Origin: Mesorhizobium sp.
GTDB taxonomy: Bacteria; Pseudomonadota; Alphaproteobacteria; Rhizobiales; Rhizobiaceae
Assembly: GCA_030698645.1 (NCBI GenBank)
Contig: JAUYMV010000023.1
Location: 1-15,484, forward strand
Length of the DNA: 15,484 nucleotides
Direction of reading: 5' to 3'
In this document: positions 1-8,873 of the stretch, piece by piece
Layout of the letters: each line of letters starts with the position of its first letter
Position numbering within the stretch: position 1 is the first letter of the stretch
Program-made: the position numbers and the translations under genes
The notes under the pieces: generated by a model
The model's input: only the letters and a program-made list of their open reading frames with translations
Databases searched by the model: none
What the model was told of the DNA's origin: nothing

Positions 1-1
1 C

Positions 2-784
2 GCGGGCGCGCCTTTGCTGCACGCGCCCTATTCCGGCTATGAGCGTCTTGCGATGGGCGGCACGACGGTGATCGCCGACGCCGGGCCGGCGCCGCCCTTC
101 GACGTGTCGCAGCATGCGCATGCCGGCTGTCTGTCGTTCGAATTCTCCTCGGGCAGGCAGCACTATGTCGTCAACGCGGGCGTCGATGTCTTCGGCCCTG
201 ACGACTACCGGCCGCTGGCGCGCGCGACGGCCGCGCACTCGACCGCGACGATCAACGATTCCTCGTCCGCCCGGTTCCTCCTGCCGCCGCGGCTGCGCGG
301 GCTGCTCGGCTCGCCGCTGCACGCCGGGCCGGGCAAGGTCGCCTGCATTCGGCAGGATGACGCCGGCCGGCAATCCTTCGTCGCCAGCCACAACGGTTAC
401 GTTCCCAGATTCGGCCTGTTTCACGAGCGCGAACTGGCGCTTTCCCACGAGGGCGGCGTCATCGACGGCACCGACCGGTTCTTCCGGCCGGGCGGTCATG
501 CGGCGCGGGACAATGGCCGCGATGCGATCGCCATCCGGTTCCACCTCCATCCCGACACGGAGCTCTATCAGGATTCCGCCGACCGGCTCGTGCTCGGCGC
601 GAGCGGCGCCGACTACTGGATGTTTTCCTGCGATGGCGTGGTTCCGGGGGTCGAGGAGTCGATCTTCTTCGCTGCGATTGGCGGCCCGCGTCGCACACGC
701 CAGATCGTGCTTACCTTCAAGGCGTCGGCGATCGGCGAGATGCAGTGGCGTTTCACCCGCACGCGACGCGCAGGCATGATCTGA
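2..784 (+). CDS. Heparinase II/III-like protein, C-terminal part (5' end outside window)
   Basis: The reading frame is open from the left edge, so the N-terminal half is missing; about 260 residues are visible before the TGA at 782-784. The visible part matches the C-terminal beta-sheet region of heparinase II/III-family polysaccharide lyase-like proteins: a GYERL-MGGTTVIADAG stretch, then a histidine-containing segment (SQHAHAGCLSFEFSSG) typical of this fold, then VVNAGVD, AHSTATIND, and near the end the FRPGGHAA and AIRFHLHPD elements. Family members cleave acidic polysaccharides by elimination, but the rhizobial copies next to purH are uncharacterised as far as I know, so substrate is unknown. 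The catalytic alpha/alpha-toroid domain is not in the window, so activity cannot be judged. It ends 78 bases before purH on the same strand, an arrangement I recall from other Hyphomicrobiales; co-transcription is possible but a promoter-like element lies between them. Confidence 0.8.
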   Translation, partial: AGAPLLHAPYSGYERLAMGGTTVIADAGPAPPFDVSQHAHAGCLSFEFSSGRQHYVVNAGVDVFGPDDYRPLARATAAHSTATINDSSSARFLLPPRLRGLLGSPLHAGPGKVACIRQDDAGRQSFVASHNGYVPRFGLFHERELALSHEGGVIDGTDRFFRPGGHAARDNGRDAIAIRFHLHPDTELYQDSADRLVLGASGADYWMFSCDGVVPGVEESIFFAAIGGPRRTRQIVLTFKASAIGEMQWRFTRTRRAGMI

Positions 785-798
785 CCGACCGCACGGCG

Positions 799-826
799 CT
801 TGTTTTTGCCGTGTGCTGTGCTAGGG
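799..826 (+). promoter_or_regulatory. Possible sigma-70-type promoter for purH
   Basis: In the 78-base gap before purH there is CTTGTT (799-804), a 16-base spacer, and CTAGGG (821-826), which resembles alphaproteobacterial housekeeping promoters (CTTGAC, about 17, CTATAT) only loosely. The only T run of the gap lies here. A short inverted repeat CACGGC/GCCGTG (792-797 and 808-813) overlaps it. This is pattern matching by eye; the start site is not known. Confidence 0.3.
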
Positions 827-862
827 CGCCCGTGACAAACATATCGCATCGGGAACCCCGCA

Positions 863-2479
863 ATGGCTGTCGCATCCAAGAACATCCCGGCCCCGGATCT
901 GGTCCCGGTCAACCGCGCCTTGCTGTCGGTCTCCGACAAGACCGGACTTTCGGATTTCGCGCGCGCGCTCGCCGGATTCGGCGTCGAGCTTGTGTCGACC
1001 GGCGGCACGCGCAAGGCGATCGCCGATGCCGGTATCGCGGTGACCGACGTCTCCGAGGTGACGGGGTTCCCCGAAATCATGGACGGCCGCGTCAAGACGC
1101 TGCATCCGTTGGTGCACGGCGGGCTTCTCGCGGTGCGCGGCGATCCGGAGCATCAGGCGGCGATGCACGAGCACGGCATCCGTCCGTTCGATCTCGTCAT
1201 CATCAACCTCTATCCGTTCGAGGAGGTGCGCCGGAGCGGCGGCGACTATGCCTCGACGGTGGAGAACATCGACATCGGTGGACCCGCGATGGTCCGCGCC
1301 GCCGCCAAGAACCATGCCTATGTCGCCGTCGTGACCGATCCATCCGACTATGCGCTGGTGCTGGAAGCATTGTCGGAGAATACCGGCAGCCTGTCGCATC
1401 TGTTCCGCCAGAAGCTCGCCGCCAAGGCCTTCGCCCGGACCGCGGCCTATGATGCGGCGATCGCCGGCTGGTTCGCCGACACGCTGGGGATCGAGCACCC
1501 GGCCTGGCGCACTTTCGGTGGCCGGCTGGAGCAGGTCATGCGCTACGGCGAGAATCCGCACCAGGATGCCGCCTTCTACGTGACCGGCGATCCGCGTCCG
1601 GGCGTCGCAACGGCGCGCCAGTTGCAGGGCAAGCTGCTGTCCTACAACAACATCAACGATACCGACGCGGCCTATGAACTGGCCGCCGAGTTCGATCCCG
1701 CCACCGCCGCCGCCGTCGCCATCATCAAGCATGCCAATCCGTGCGGCGTCGGCGTGGGCGACACTCTGAAGGACGCCTATCTGAAGGCCGTCGCGTGCGA
1801 TCCCGTCTCGGCCTTCGGCGGCATCGTAGCGCTGAACCGCACGCTCGACGCGGAAGCCGCCGAGGAGATCGTGAAGACCTTCACCGAGGTCATCATCGCG
1901 CCGGACGCGACGGAGGAGGCACAGGCGATCGTCGCGTCGAAGAAGAATTTGCGCCTGCTGGTGGCCGGTTCGATGCCCGATCCGCGCGCCGCCGGTCTCG
2001 GCGTCAAGTCGGTCGCCGGCGGACTTCTCGTCCAGACGCGCGACAACGGCGTCGTCGACGATCTCGATCTCAAGCTGGTGACGAAACGCGCGCCGACCGC
2101 CGCGGAACTCGCCGATCTCAAATTCGCGTTCCGCGTCGCCAAGCACGTCAAGTCGAACGCCATCGTCTACGTCAAGGGCGGCGCGACGGTCGGTATCGGC
2201 GCCGGCCAGATGAGCCGTGTCGATTCTTCGCGCATCGCCGCGCGCAAGAGCCTCGACGCGACGGAAACGGCGGGCCTCGCCGAGCCGATGGCCAGGGGAT
2301 CTGTCGTCGCCTCGGACGCCTTCTTCCCCTTCGCCGACGGCCTTCTGTCAGCCATCGAAGCGGGAGCCACCGCTGTCATCCAGCCGGGCGGCTCGGTGCG
2401 CGACGACGAGGTCATCGCCGCCGCCGACGAAGCCGGCATCGCGATGGTGTTCACGGGAATGCGTCACTTCAGGCACTGA
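863..2479 (+). CDS. purH: Bifunctional AICAR formyltransferase / IMP cyclohydrolase PurH
   Basis: Cytosolic enzyme for the last two steps of de novo purine synthesis: AICAR plus 10-formyl-THF to FAICAR, then ring closure to IMP. The 538 residues are full length for the family. The N-terminal IMP cyclohydrolase (MGS-like) domain covers about residues 17-150, with SVSDKTG (22-28), STGGTRK (45-51) and the DGRVKTLHP motif (74-82). The C-terminal transformylase domain follows, with RYGENPHQ (227-234), the catalytic Lys-His in KHANPCG (289-295), DPVSAFGG (313-320) and the [10 protein letters not shown] and [12 protein letters not shown] segments (431-455). The ATG at 863 is chosen because it gives the usual short leader before the first domain; the ribosome site is weak (GGGAA at 851-855). 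It follows the heparinase-like gene and faces the MFS transporter tail to tail. No purine riboswitch was recognised upstream. Confidence 0.97.
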   Translation: MAVASKNIPAPDLVPVNRALLSVSDKTGLSDFARALAGFGVELVSTGGTRKAIADAGIAVTDVSEVTGFPEIMDGRVKTLHPLVHGGLLAVRGDPEHQAAMHEHGIRPFDLVIINLYPFEEVRRSGGDYASTVENIDIGGPAMVRAAAKNHAYVAVVTDPSDYALVLEALSENTGSLSHLFRQKLAAKAFARTAAYDAAIAGWFADTLGIEHPAWRTFGGRLEQVMRYGENPHQDAAFYVTGDPRPGVATARQLQGKLLSYNNINDTDAAYELAAEFDPATAAAVAIIKHANPCGVGVGDTLKDAYLKAVACDPVSAFGGIVALNRTLDAEAAEEIVKTFTEVIIAPDATEEAQAIVASKKNLRLLVAGSMPDPRAAGLGVKSVAGGLLVQTRDNGVVDDLDLKLVTKRAPTAAELADLKFAFRVAKHVKSNAIVYVKGGATVGIGAGQMSRVDSSRIAARKSLDATETAGLAEPMARGSVVASDAFFPFADGLLSAIEAGATAVIQPGGSVRDDEVIAAADEAGIAMVFTGMRHFRH

Positions 2480-2558
2480 GCAGCCAGTGCATCAGCCGCC
2501 CGCGCGAAGGGTCGCCGTCGAAGTTGAACCGGCCGCCGCGGCAGCCTGACCTCCAGCT

Positions 2559-3959
2559 CTAGACTTTTGCCGGCAGCGTGTAGTCGCGGCTCTTCACCCA
2601 GGGCAGCAACACCAGCCCGATCAGGAACAGGACGACGATCGGCGTGACGCCGAGCCGCTGCGCGTCCTCGGTCGACAGGCCGAGCGCCTCGGAGGCGAAG
2701 TAGCCGGTCGCCAGCGCGATCGACAGCGGCCCGATGAAGCTCGTCGCCTTGCCTGACAGAGCGTAGAGGCCGAAGGCTTCGGTCACCTTGTCCCGATCGA
2801 CCTGATCGACCAGAAGGGTGCGCGAGGCGGCTTGGATGGAGCCGCCGGCAGCGCCGATAAAGGCGCCCGCAACGTAGAAGATGATGTCCGGCAGGCTGCT
2901 TTCGGTTCCCGCCGCCGCGATCGTCATGAACAGGACTTCTGTCTTGGTTGTCGAGATGACGAGGATGCAGCAGGCGGTCAGCACGATGATCGAGACGCTG
3001 ATCACCGGCTTCGGCCCGAAACGCTGGTCGGCGTGGCCGCCGAGCCACGCGCCAATCGCGCCGGTGATATTGGCGAGAATGCCGAAGATGCCAATCTGGA
3101 TGATCGACCAGCCGAGCACGCCGGCGGCATAGATGCCGCCGAAGGTGTAGAGCGCATTCAGCGCGTCGCGGTAGAACATCGACGACAGCAGGAACGAGAA
3201 ATAGCTGCGCTCGGACGGCAATCGCTTCAGCGTCGCGCCCAGTTCCGCCAGGCCGCGCCGAATGGCGCCCGCCGGCGACACGCGCCGCACCGCGTCGGGC
3301 GTGAACAGGAACATCGGCAGCACGAAGACGATGTACCAAATTGCGGTCAGCGGGCCCGAGATGCGATCGCCCTCGTGCATGACCGGATCGAGGCCGAACA
3401 GAGGATCGAGACCGAGCAGGGTCTTGCCCGTCGTCGGGCTGCCGGCGAGCAGGCCGAGCACGATGACCAGCGAGATCAGCCCGCCGACATAGCCGAGCCC
3501 CCATGCCGAGCCGGACAGCCGGCCAAGTTCCGCGCGGGGCACCAGGTCTGGCATCATCGCGTTGTTGAACAGCGCGGCCAGTTCCATGCCGATCAGGGCA
3601 AGGACGATGGCGACCATCACGAAGCCCATGTTTTCCATGCCCGGCACGGCATACCAGAGCATCCAGCAGCCGATGACGCCGATGATCGAGAACAGTAGGA
3701 TCCACGGCTTGCGCGGCCCGGAAGCGTCTGCAATGGCGCCCAGCACCGGCGAGGACAGCGCGATCAGCAAGCCCCCGATACCGGCGGCATAACCCCACAG
3801 CTCCTGTCCCTCGGCCGAATTGGAGGCGACCGAGGAGGCGAAATAGGGCGCAAACACGAAGGTGATGATCAGCGTATGGAAGGGTTGTTGCGCGAAGTCG
3901 AAGAACATCCAGCTCCAGATGCCCTTTTTCGACGCCCGCTTTTCGGTTTCGCCCGCCAT
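2559..3959 (-). CDS. MFS transporter, UMF1 / Atg22-like family
   Basis: Integral inner-membrane transporter of 466 residues, with about 12 hydrophobic segments. The N-terminal signature around residues 16-41 (WSWMFFDFAQQPFHTLIITF, then VFAPYF) and the MFS motif-A-like GAIADASGPRKP (74-85) place it with bacterial UMF1-type proteins related to yeast Atg22, the vacuolar amino-acid effluxer. A hydrophilic break at about 220-250 separates the two six-helix halves; the second half carries SRTLLVDQVDRDK (379-391). Substrate is unknown; amino acids or peptides are a guess from the yeast homologue and from the neighbour. The ATG at 3959 has a good ribosome site (GAGGGGA, 3965-3971, 5 bases away). It lies 22 bases after the glutamate dehydrogenase stop on the same strand, so the two are probably co-transcribed. 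In-frame sequence after its TAG stop stays open for 29 more codons (see findings). Confidence 0.85.
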   Translation of the reverse strand: MAGETEKRASKKGIWSWMFFDFAQQPFHTLIITFVFAPYFASSVASNSAEGQELWGYAAGIGGLLIALSSPVLGAIADASGPRKPWILLFSIIGVIGCWMLWYAVPGMENMGFVMVAIVLALIGMELAALFNNAMMPDLVPRAELGRLSGSAWGLGYVGGLISLVIVLGLLAGSPTTGKTLLGLDPLFGLDPVMHEGDRISGPLTAIWYIVFVLPMFLFTPDAVRRVSPAGAIRRGLAELGATLKRLPSERSYFSFLLSSMFYRDALNALYTFGGIYAAGVLGWSIIQIGIFGILANITGAIGAWLGGHADQRFGPKPVISVSIIVLTACCILVISTTKTEVLFMTIAAAGTESSLPDIIFYVAGAFIGAAGGSIQAASRTLLVDQVDRDKVTEAFGLYALSGKATSFIGPLSIALATGYFASEALGLSTEDAQRLGVTPIVVLFLIGLVLLPWVKSRDYTLPAKV

Positions 3960-3981
3960 GCCCGTCCCCTCGTGCCGCCGG

Positions 3982-6900
3982 TCAGATGCCGGTCAGATCG
4001 TTCATCAAACCGGCTGCCACCGACAGCTTCGAAACCGAAATGTCGCCCGCTTCCGTCAACGCCTGCAGGCGCTCACGGGCGCGTGCGATCCGTTCGCCGC
4101 CGGCCTCGATCCAGGCCGCCACCGGCTCGCGATCCGTGCCGTGCCGCGTCAGTGCGGAAACCGCCATGCCCCGTCTGGCGGCGGCGATCATGTCATGGGC
4201 ACGCGAAAGCGCAAGGCCGTCATAATAGTCCAGTTGCGCCATCGAGCGCGCGGCATCCTCGATGCGGCCGATGCGGAATGCCGCATTGATGCCGAGCAGG
4301 GCGGTCGCGGCGGCGTCGATCGGCGCACCGGCGAGTTCGGCCACCAGCGCCATCTCGGGGATGAGTTCCGCGACGCCGAGCAACGCCAGCCGCTCCGCCA
4401 GCCTGGCCGGCGCGCCCGCCTGCGCCAGCATCGCGACGCGCTCGGCATTGCGCGCCTTCATGTCGGGCGGCGCCATGGAGGCCAGCTTCGGCTCGAGCGC
4501 CTTGCGGGCGGCGGTAAGTGCGGCGACGCGCTGGCCGAGCGGCGCCTTGTCGTCACGGTTGCGCACGAACCACGCCGTCTGGCCATGCACCAGCGTGCCG
4601 ATCGCCTGGTAGAGCGCGATCTGCGCCTGGCCGTCGATCTTCGTGTCGAGCGCGTCGACCTCGCCGTAGAGCGCTGCCAGCGCGAAACCGTCACGTACGA
4701 GCACGTAGGCTTCGACCACCTCGTCCGGCGGGCAGCCAGTCATGTCCTGCAGGCGGGAGATGAAGGTCGGACCGCCGCGATTGATCGCGTCGTTGGCGAG
4801 TTGCGTGGCGATGATTTCGCGGCGCAGCCGGTGCGACGCGATCTCCGGTCCATATTTTCTGGCCATTCGTTCGGGGAAATAGGCGAGCAGGTCGGCTTCG
4901 AGATAGGGCTCATCGGGCAGGCGGCTGGCGACCAGATCCTCCAGAAGGACCATCTTGGCATAGGCCAGCAGCACGCCGATCTCGGCACGGGTCAGGGGTT
5001 CGTTGCGGGCCGCCCGCTCCACCAGCGCCGTCTCGCCCGGAAGTATCTCGACCTTGCGGTCGAGCAGCCGGCGCCCCTCCAGCCCGGCCATGAAGCGCGC
5101 CTGGTGCGGCAGTTCTGCCAATCCGCGCGACTGGCTGAGTGAAATGGCCAGCGTCTGGTGGTAATTGTTGGCGAGCACCAGCGCGCCGACCTCTTCCGTC
5201 ATCGCGGCAAGCAGCTTGTCGCGGGCGGGCCGCGTCAGACCGCCGCTTCGCATCGCGGTCGCCAGCGCGATCTTGATATTGACCTCCACGTCGGAAGAAT
5301 TGACGCCGCCCGAATTGTCGATCGCATCGGAATTGCAGCGGCCGCCGCGCAGGCCGTATTCGATGCGCGCGCGCTGCGTGACACCCAGATTGGCGCCTTC
5401 GCCGATCACCTTGGCGCCGACCTCCGCCGCCGTCACGCGGATCGCATCGTTGGCGCGGTCGCCGGCGTCCTGGTTGGTCTCCGCGGTGGCGCGCACATAG
5501 GTGCCAATGCCACCAAACCACAACAGGTCGACCTCGGCCTTCAGGATCGCCTTCATGATCTCGGCGGGCGACGCGACGGTCTTGCCTAGGCCGATGGCAT
5601 CGGCCGCGGCCTGGCTCAGCGTGATCGATTTCTGCGCCCGCGAAAAGATGCCGCCGCCGGCCGACAGCTTCGTCTGATCGTAGTCCTGCCAGCTGGAGCG
5701 CGGCAGCACAAAGAGCCGCTGGCGTTCCGCCATTGAGGCGGCCGCATCGGGCGTCGGATCGATGAAGATGTCGCGGTGATCGAAGGCGGCGATCAGGCGG
5801 ATTTCGGGCGACAGCAGCATGCCGTTGCCGAACACGTCGCCCGACATGTCGCCCACGCCGACGACGGTGAACGGCTCCGTCTGGATATCGCGGTTCATCT
5901 CGCGGAAATGCCGCTTGACCGCCTCCCAGGCGCCGCGCGCGGTGATGCCCATCTTCTTATGGTCGTAGCCGGCCGAGCCGCCGCTGGCGAAGGCGTCGTC
6001 GAGCCAGAAATCATGCGCCTGGCTGATCGCGTTCGCGGTGTCGGAGAAAGTCGCCGTGCCCTTGTCGGCAGCCACCACGAAATAGGGATCGTCGCTGTCG
6101 CGGCGCACCACATAAGGCGGCGGCGCGATTTTGCCGTCGAGCAGATTGTCGGTGATCGACAGCAGCGTGGAAACGAAGTTCACATAGGCCTGCGTCCCGG
6201 CGGCGAACACCGCGTCGCGCGATCCGCCGACCGGCAGCTTCTTCGGAAAGAACCCGCCCTTGGCGCCGACGGGTACGATGACTGCATTCTTCACCTGCTG
6301 CGCCTTGACGAGGCCGAGCACCTCGGTGCGGTAGTCCTGCGCGCGGTCCGACCAGCGCAGTCCGCCACGCGCCACCGGTCCGAAGCGCAGATGCACGCCC
6401 TCGACCTCGGGGCCGTAGACGAAGATCTCGCGCCACGGTTTCGGGTCCGGCAGCCCGTCGAGATTGCGCGAATCCAGCTTGATCGCTAGCGAGACCGGCC
6501 CGGTCCGCGGCATGGGCGCGAAATGATTGGTGCGCAGCGACGAGTCGATCAGGTTCAGATAGCGGCGGATGATCGTGTCGTCGTCGAGGCTGGGCACCTC
6601 GCCGAGCGCGTCCTTGATCGCCGATTTCAGATGCCGGGTGGTGACGTCTCCGTCGGCCTGCGCCGTCGGGTCGAATCGCGCCACGAACAATCCGTGCAGC
6701 GCGCCCGCAATCCTCGGATAGCGGTTGAGGGCCGCCGCGATGAATTCCTGGCTCTGCGGAATGCCGGCCTGCTGAAGGTAGCGGCCATAGGCGCGCAGGA
6801 TCAGGATCTCGCGCGCACGGAGCCCGGCCGTCTGAGCGAGCGCGTTGTAGCCGTCATTGTCGGCCTCGCCCCGCCATACCGACAGAAATATCTCTTCGAA

Positions 6901-8760
6901 CAGCGCCCCGCCATCCGACAGATCGATCGCGACGCCGAAGGCGTTCTCCAACTCCATGTCGTGCAGGAAGATGGTGTCGCCCTCGCCATCGGAGACTTCG
7001 AAGGTGCGCTCGCTGATCACCCGGAAGCCCATGTTCTCGAGGATCGGCACCCGTCGCGACAGCGCCACCGGCGCGCCGAAATGATGGATCTTCAGCGATG
7101 CCTCACGCGGTGTCTGCCCGTCCGGCCGGTAGTAATCGACGGCGATCGGATTGGCCGCGCTGACCCGCTCGGCGATGCGGGCGTCGCGAAGCGCCTGGGC
7201 GGCGCCGAAACTGCCGCGATAGCTTTCAGGGAAGCGCGCCGCCACCTCGAGCAAACCGGGCTCCACACCTCCGATATCGGCTGCTTCCGCGAGCGCGTCC
7301 TCCCAGGTGAGCACAATGTCACGGATGCGCTTTTCGAGCACGGCGGGCTCGATCCTCGGTGTCTTGCCGCCCGACCGGCCAATGATGAAGTGGACGCGTG
7401 CCAGGCTGCCTTCCGGAAAGGCCGGATAGTAAGCCGACAAACGGCCATCGAAGGTCTGCTTGAGAAAGTCTCCGATGCGCTCGCGTGCACGACTGTCGTA
7501 GCGGTCCCGCGGCACGTAGACGATGACGGAAACGAAGCGGTCGAACCGGTCGACACGCACCAGGGCGCGCACGCGCGGCCGTTCCCCAAGCGCCAGGATC
7601 GCACCCGCATGCTTGCGCAGCAGCGGCACGTCGATCTGGAAAAGTTCGTCGCGGGGGTAGGATTCCACGACGTTGATAAGCGCCTTGCCGGAATGGTCAC
7701 CGGCGTCGAACCCGGATTTCGCGATCACCGCCTGCGCCTTGGAGCGCAGATAGGGAATGCTCATCACCGAACGCGTGTAGGCCGTCGACGTGAACAGGCC
7801 GACGATGCGCAGTTCTCCAGCCAGGCCGCCCTTGGCGTTGAACGTCTTGACGCCGATATAGTCGAGATAGATGCGGCGATGGACCAGCGATTTCGAATTC
7901 GCCTTGGTGACGATCAGCGGGTCGGGTCCGTGCAGGAAAGCGCGGACCTCCGGCGTCGTCGTGACCGCCTCGGCGCCGCTGCGCAGCACCAGCGTCGCCG
8001 GGTCGGCGAGGACGCCGAGGCCAGGCTTCTCGTCGCGCTCCAGCCGGCCGGTCTTTTCGCTTCCCGAATAGAGATAGTCGCGCATGCCGAGAAACGTGAA
8101 ATTGTCGTCGCGCAGCCATTCGAGAAAGGCGACAGCCTCGTCGACGGCATCCTTCTTCAGGGGGACCTCGCCATAGCGGTAGCTGGAGATCGCCTGTTCG
8201 AGGCGCGCCAGCATCGGTTTCCAGCCGGAAACCGCGGCACGTACGTTTTCGAGAATCCGCTCCAGCGCCGCTTCGAGCGCTGCCGCCCTGGCCTCTGTCA
8301 GGACGGGGACATGGACGTGGATCAGGCTGACCCGGTCGAAATCGGAGCCTCTTGCCGCTGGCTCGGCGGCGATGTCGGTCACGCCCGCCTTGCCGTGGAT
8401 CGCCTGGACGACCGGATGCGTCACCAGGAAGGGTTCGCCGCCTCCGGTGATTTCGCCCATCACCGAATCGAACAGGAACGGCATGTTGTCGTTGACGATC
8501 GTGATCACGCTGACCTTGCGGCCCTGGCGTTCGACGCCTGGATCCCGATCGATGGCGATCACGCTGTGACCCTTGCGATGCCGCTTGAGCGCCGCGTAGG
8601 CCAACTGCGCCGAGAGCCGCAGCGCCCCGTCATCATAGGCGGCGATGTCTTCGGCGGGAGCGCGGGCGAGGAGAAGTTCGGCCAGTCTCTCGGCCGTGTC
8701 GCCGGCCCGGGGCGGCTTGCCGGCATCCCGCAAGGATGCCGCTTTTTTCTCTGCCGGCAT
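3982..8760 (-). CDS. gdhB: NAD-specific glutamate dehydrogenase, large (180 kDa) type
   Basis: Oxidises glutamate to 2-oxoglutarate and ammonia with NAD+, a catabolic step that feeds the TCA cycle. The 1592-residue length is typical of the large L-180 class known from Streptomyces, Pseudomonas and Caulobacter. About 750 N-terminal residues are the regulatory ACT-like region. The catalytic core follows with RGGLRWSDR (798-806), QDYRTEVLGL, and the active-site PVGAKGGF (830-837). The nucleotide-binding glycine stretch GVGDMSGDVFGNG is at 968-980, then GANLGVTQRARIEY (1122-1135) and DNSGGVNSSDVEVN (1148-1161). A helical C-terminal region ends the protein. The frame is open up to 8883, but the ATG at 8760 is preferred because it has a strong ribosome site (GGGAGGGG at 8769-8776, 8 bases away) and the family start is near here; the extra 41 residues would overlap the divergent gene. 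The symbol gdhB follows Pseudomonas usage; gdh is also used. Confidence 0.96.
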   Translation of the reverse strand: MPAEKKAASLRDAGKPPRAGDTAERLAELLLARAPAEDIAAYDDGALRLSAQLAYAALKRHRKGHSVIAIDRDPGVERQGRKVSVITIVNDNMPFLFDSVMGEITGGGEPFLVTHPVVQAIHGKAGVTDIAAEPAARGSDFDRVSLIHVHVPVLTEARAAALEAALERILENVRAAVSGWKPMLARLEQAISSYRYGEVPLKKDAVDEAVAFLEWLRDDNFTFLGMRDYLYSGSEKTGRLERDEKPGLGVLADPATLVLRSGAEAVTTTPEVRAFLHGPDPLIVTKANSKSLVHRRIYLDYIGVKTFNAKGGLAGELRIVGLFTSTAYTRSVMSIPYLRSKAQAVIAKSGFDAGDHSGKALINVVESYPRDELFQIDVPLLRKHAGAILALGERPRVRALVRVDRFDRFVSVIVYVPRDRYDSRARERIGDFLKQTFDGRLSAYYPAFPEGSLARVHFIIGRSGGKTPRIEPAVLEKRIRDIVLTWEDALAEAADIGGVEPGLLEVAARFPESYRGSFGAAQALRDARIAERVSAANPIAVDYYRPDGQTPREASLKIHHFGAPVALSRRVPILENMGFRVISERTFEVSDGEGDTIFLHDMELENAFGVAIDLSDGGALFEEIFLSVWRGEADNDGYNALAQTAGLRAREILILRAYGRYLQQAGIPQSQEFIAAALNRYPRIAGALHGLFVARFDPTAQADGDVTTRHLKSAIKDALGEVPSLDDDTIIRRYLNLIDSSLRTNHFAPMPRTGPVSLAIKLDSRNLDGLPDPKPWREIFVYGPEVEGVHLRFGPVARGGLRWSDRAQDYRTEVLGLVKAQQVKNAVIVPVGAKGGFFPKKLPVGGSRDAVFAAGTQAYVNFVSTLLSITDNLLDGKIAPPPYVVRRDSDDPYFVVAADKGTATFSDTANAISQAHDFWLDDAFASGGSAGYDHKKMGITARGAWEAVKRHFREMNRDIQTEPFTVVGVGDMSGDVFGNGMLLSPEIRLIAAFDHRDIFIDPTPDAAASMAERQRLFVLPRSSWQDYDQTKLSAGGGIFSRAQKSITLSQAAADAIGLGKTVASPAEIMKAILKAEVDLLWFGGIGTYVRATAETNQDAGDRANDAIRVTAAEVGAKVIGEGANLGVTQRARIEYGLRGGRCNSDAIDNSGGVNSSDVEVNIKIALATAMRSGGLTRPARDKLLAAMTEEVGALVLANNYHQTLAISLSQSRGLAELPHQARFMAGLEGRRLLDRKVEILPGETALVERAARNEPLTRAEIGVLLAYAKMVLLEDLVASRLPDEPYLEADLLAYFPERMARKYGPEIASHRLRREIIATQLANDAINRGGPTFISRLQDMTGCPPDEVVEAYVLVRDGFALAALYGEVDALDTKIDGQAQIALYQAIGTLVHGQTAWFVRNRDDKAPLGQRVAALTAARKALEPKLASMAPPDMKARNAERVAMLAQAGAPARLAERLALLGVAELIPEMALVAELAGAPIDAAATALLGINAAFRIGRIEDAARSMAQLDYYDGLALSRAHDMIAAARRGMAVSALTRHGTDREPVAAWIEAGGERIARARERLQALTEAGDISVSKLSVAAGLMNDLTGI

Positions 8761-8822
8761 ATGAATCGCCCCTCCCGAAGCTGCTTTTTCCGTTATCGTA
8801 TCAGAGAACAAGGCAGGGCAAC

Positions 8823-8855
8823 CGCCGAAATCGGCGCGACCATGCAAAAAGCATG
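8823..8855. promoter_or_regulatory. Two adjacent inverted repeats in the divergent spacer
   Basis: The 113-base spacer between the divergent glutamate dehydrogenase and peroxidase-related genes contains CGCCGA-AA-TCGGCG (8823-8836) and CATGC-AAAAA-GCATG (8841-8855), both perfect. They sit just upstream of the plus-strand ribosome site and about 60-95 bases upstream of the dehydrogenase start, where operators or a short RNA hairpin could act. No known regulator consensus was recognised. Candidate minus-strand promoter boxes (TTGCCC, 18 bases, GATAAC, reading leftwards from about 8820) are weak. Confidence 0.3.
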
Positions 8856-8860
8856 TGAAT

Positions 8861-8865
8861 GGAGG
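8861..8865 (+). promoter_or_regulatory. Ribosome binding site deciding the GTG start of the peroxidase-related gene
   Basis: GGAGG lies 8 bases before the GTG at 8874. The in-frame ATG at 8859 overlaps this site and has no ribosome site of its own, and the ATG at 8866 is out of frame. This supports GTG 8874 as the start. Confidence 0.6.
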
Positions 8866-8873
8866 ATGACGGC

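Noticed and set aside
821..2146. 441-codon minus-strand frame opposite purH
   Set aside because: Shadow of purH, with an R/D/G-rich low-complexity composition and no family resemblance.
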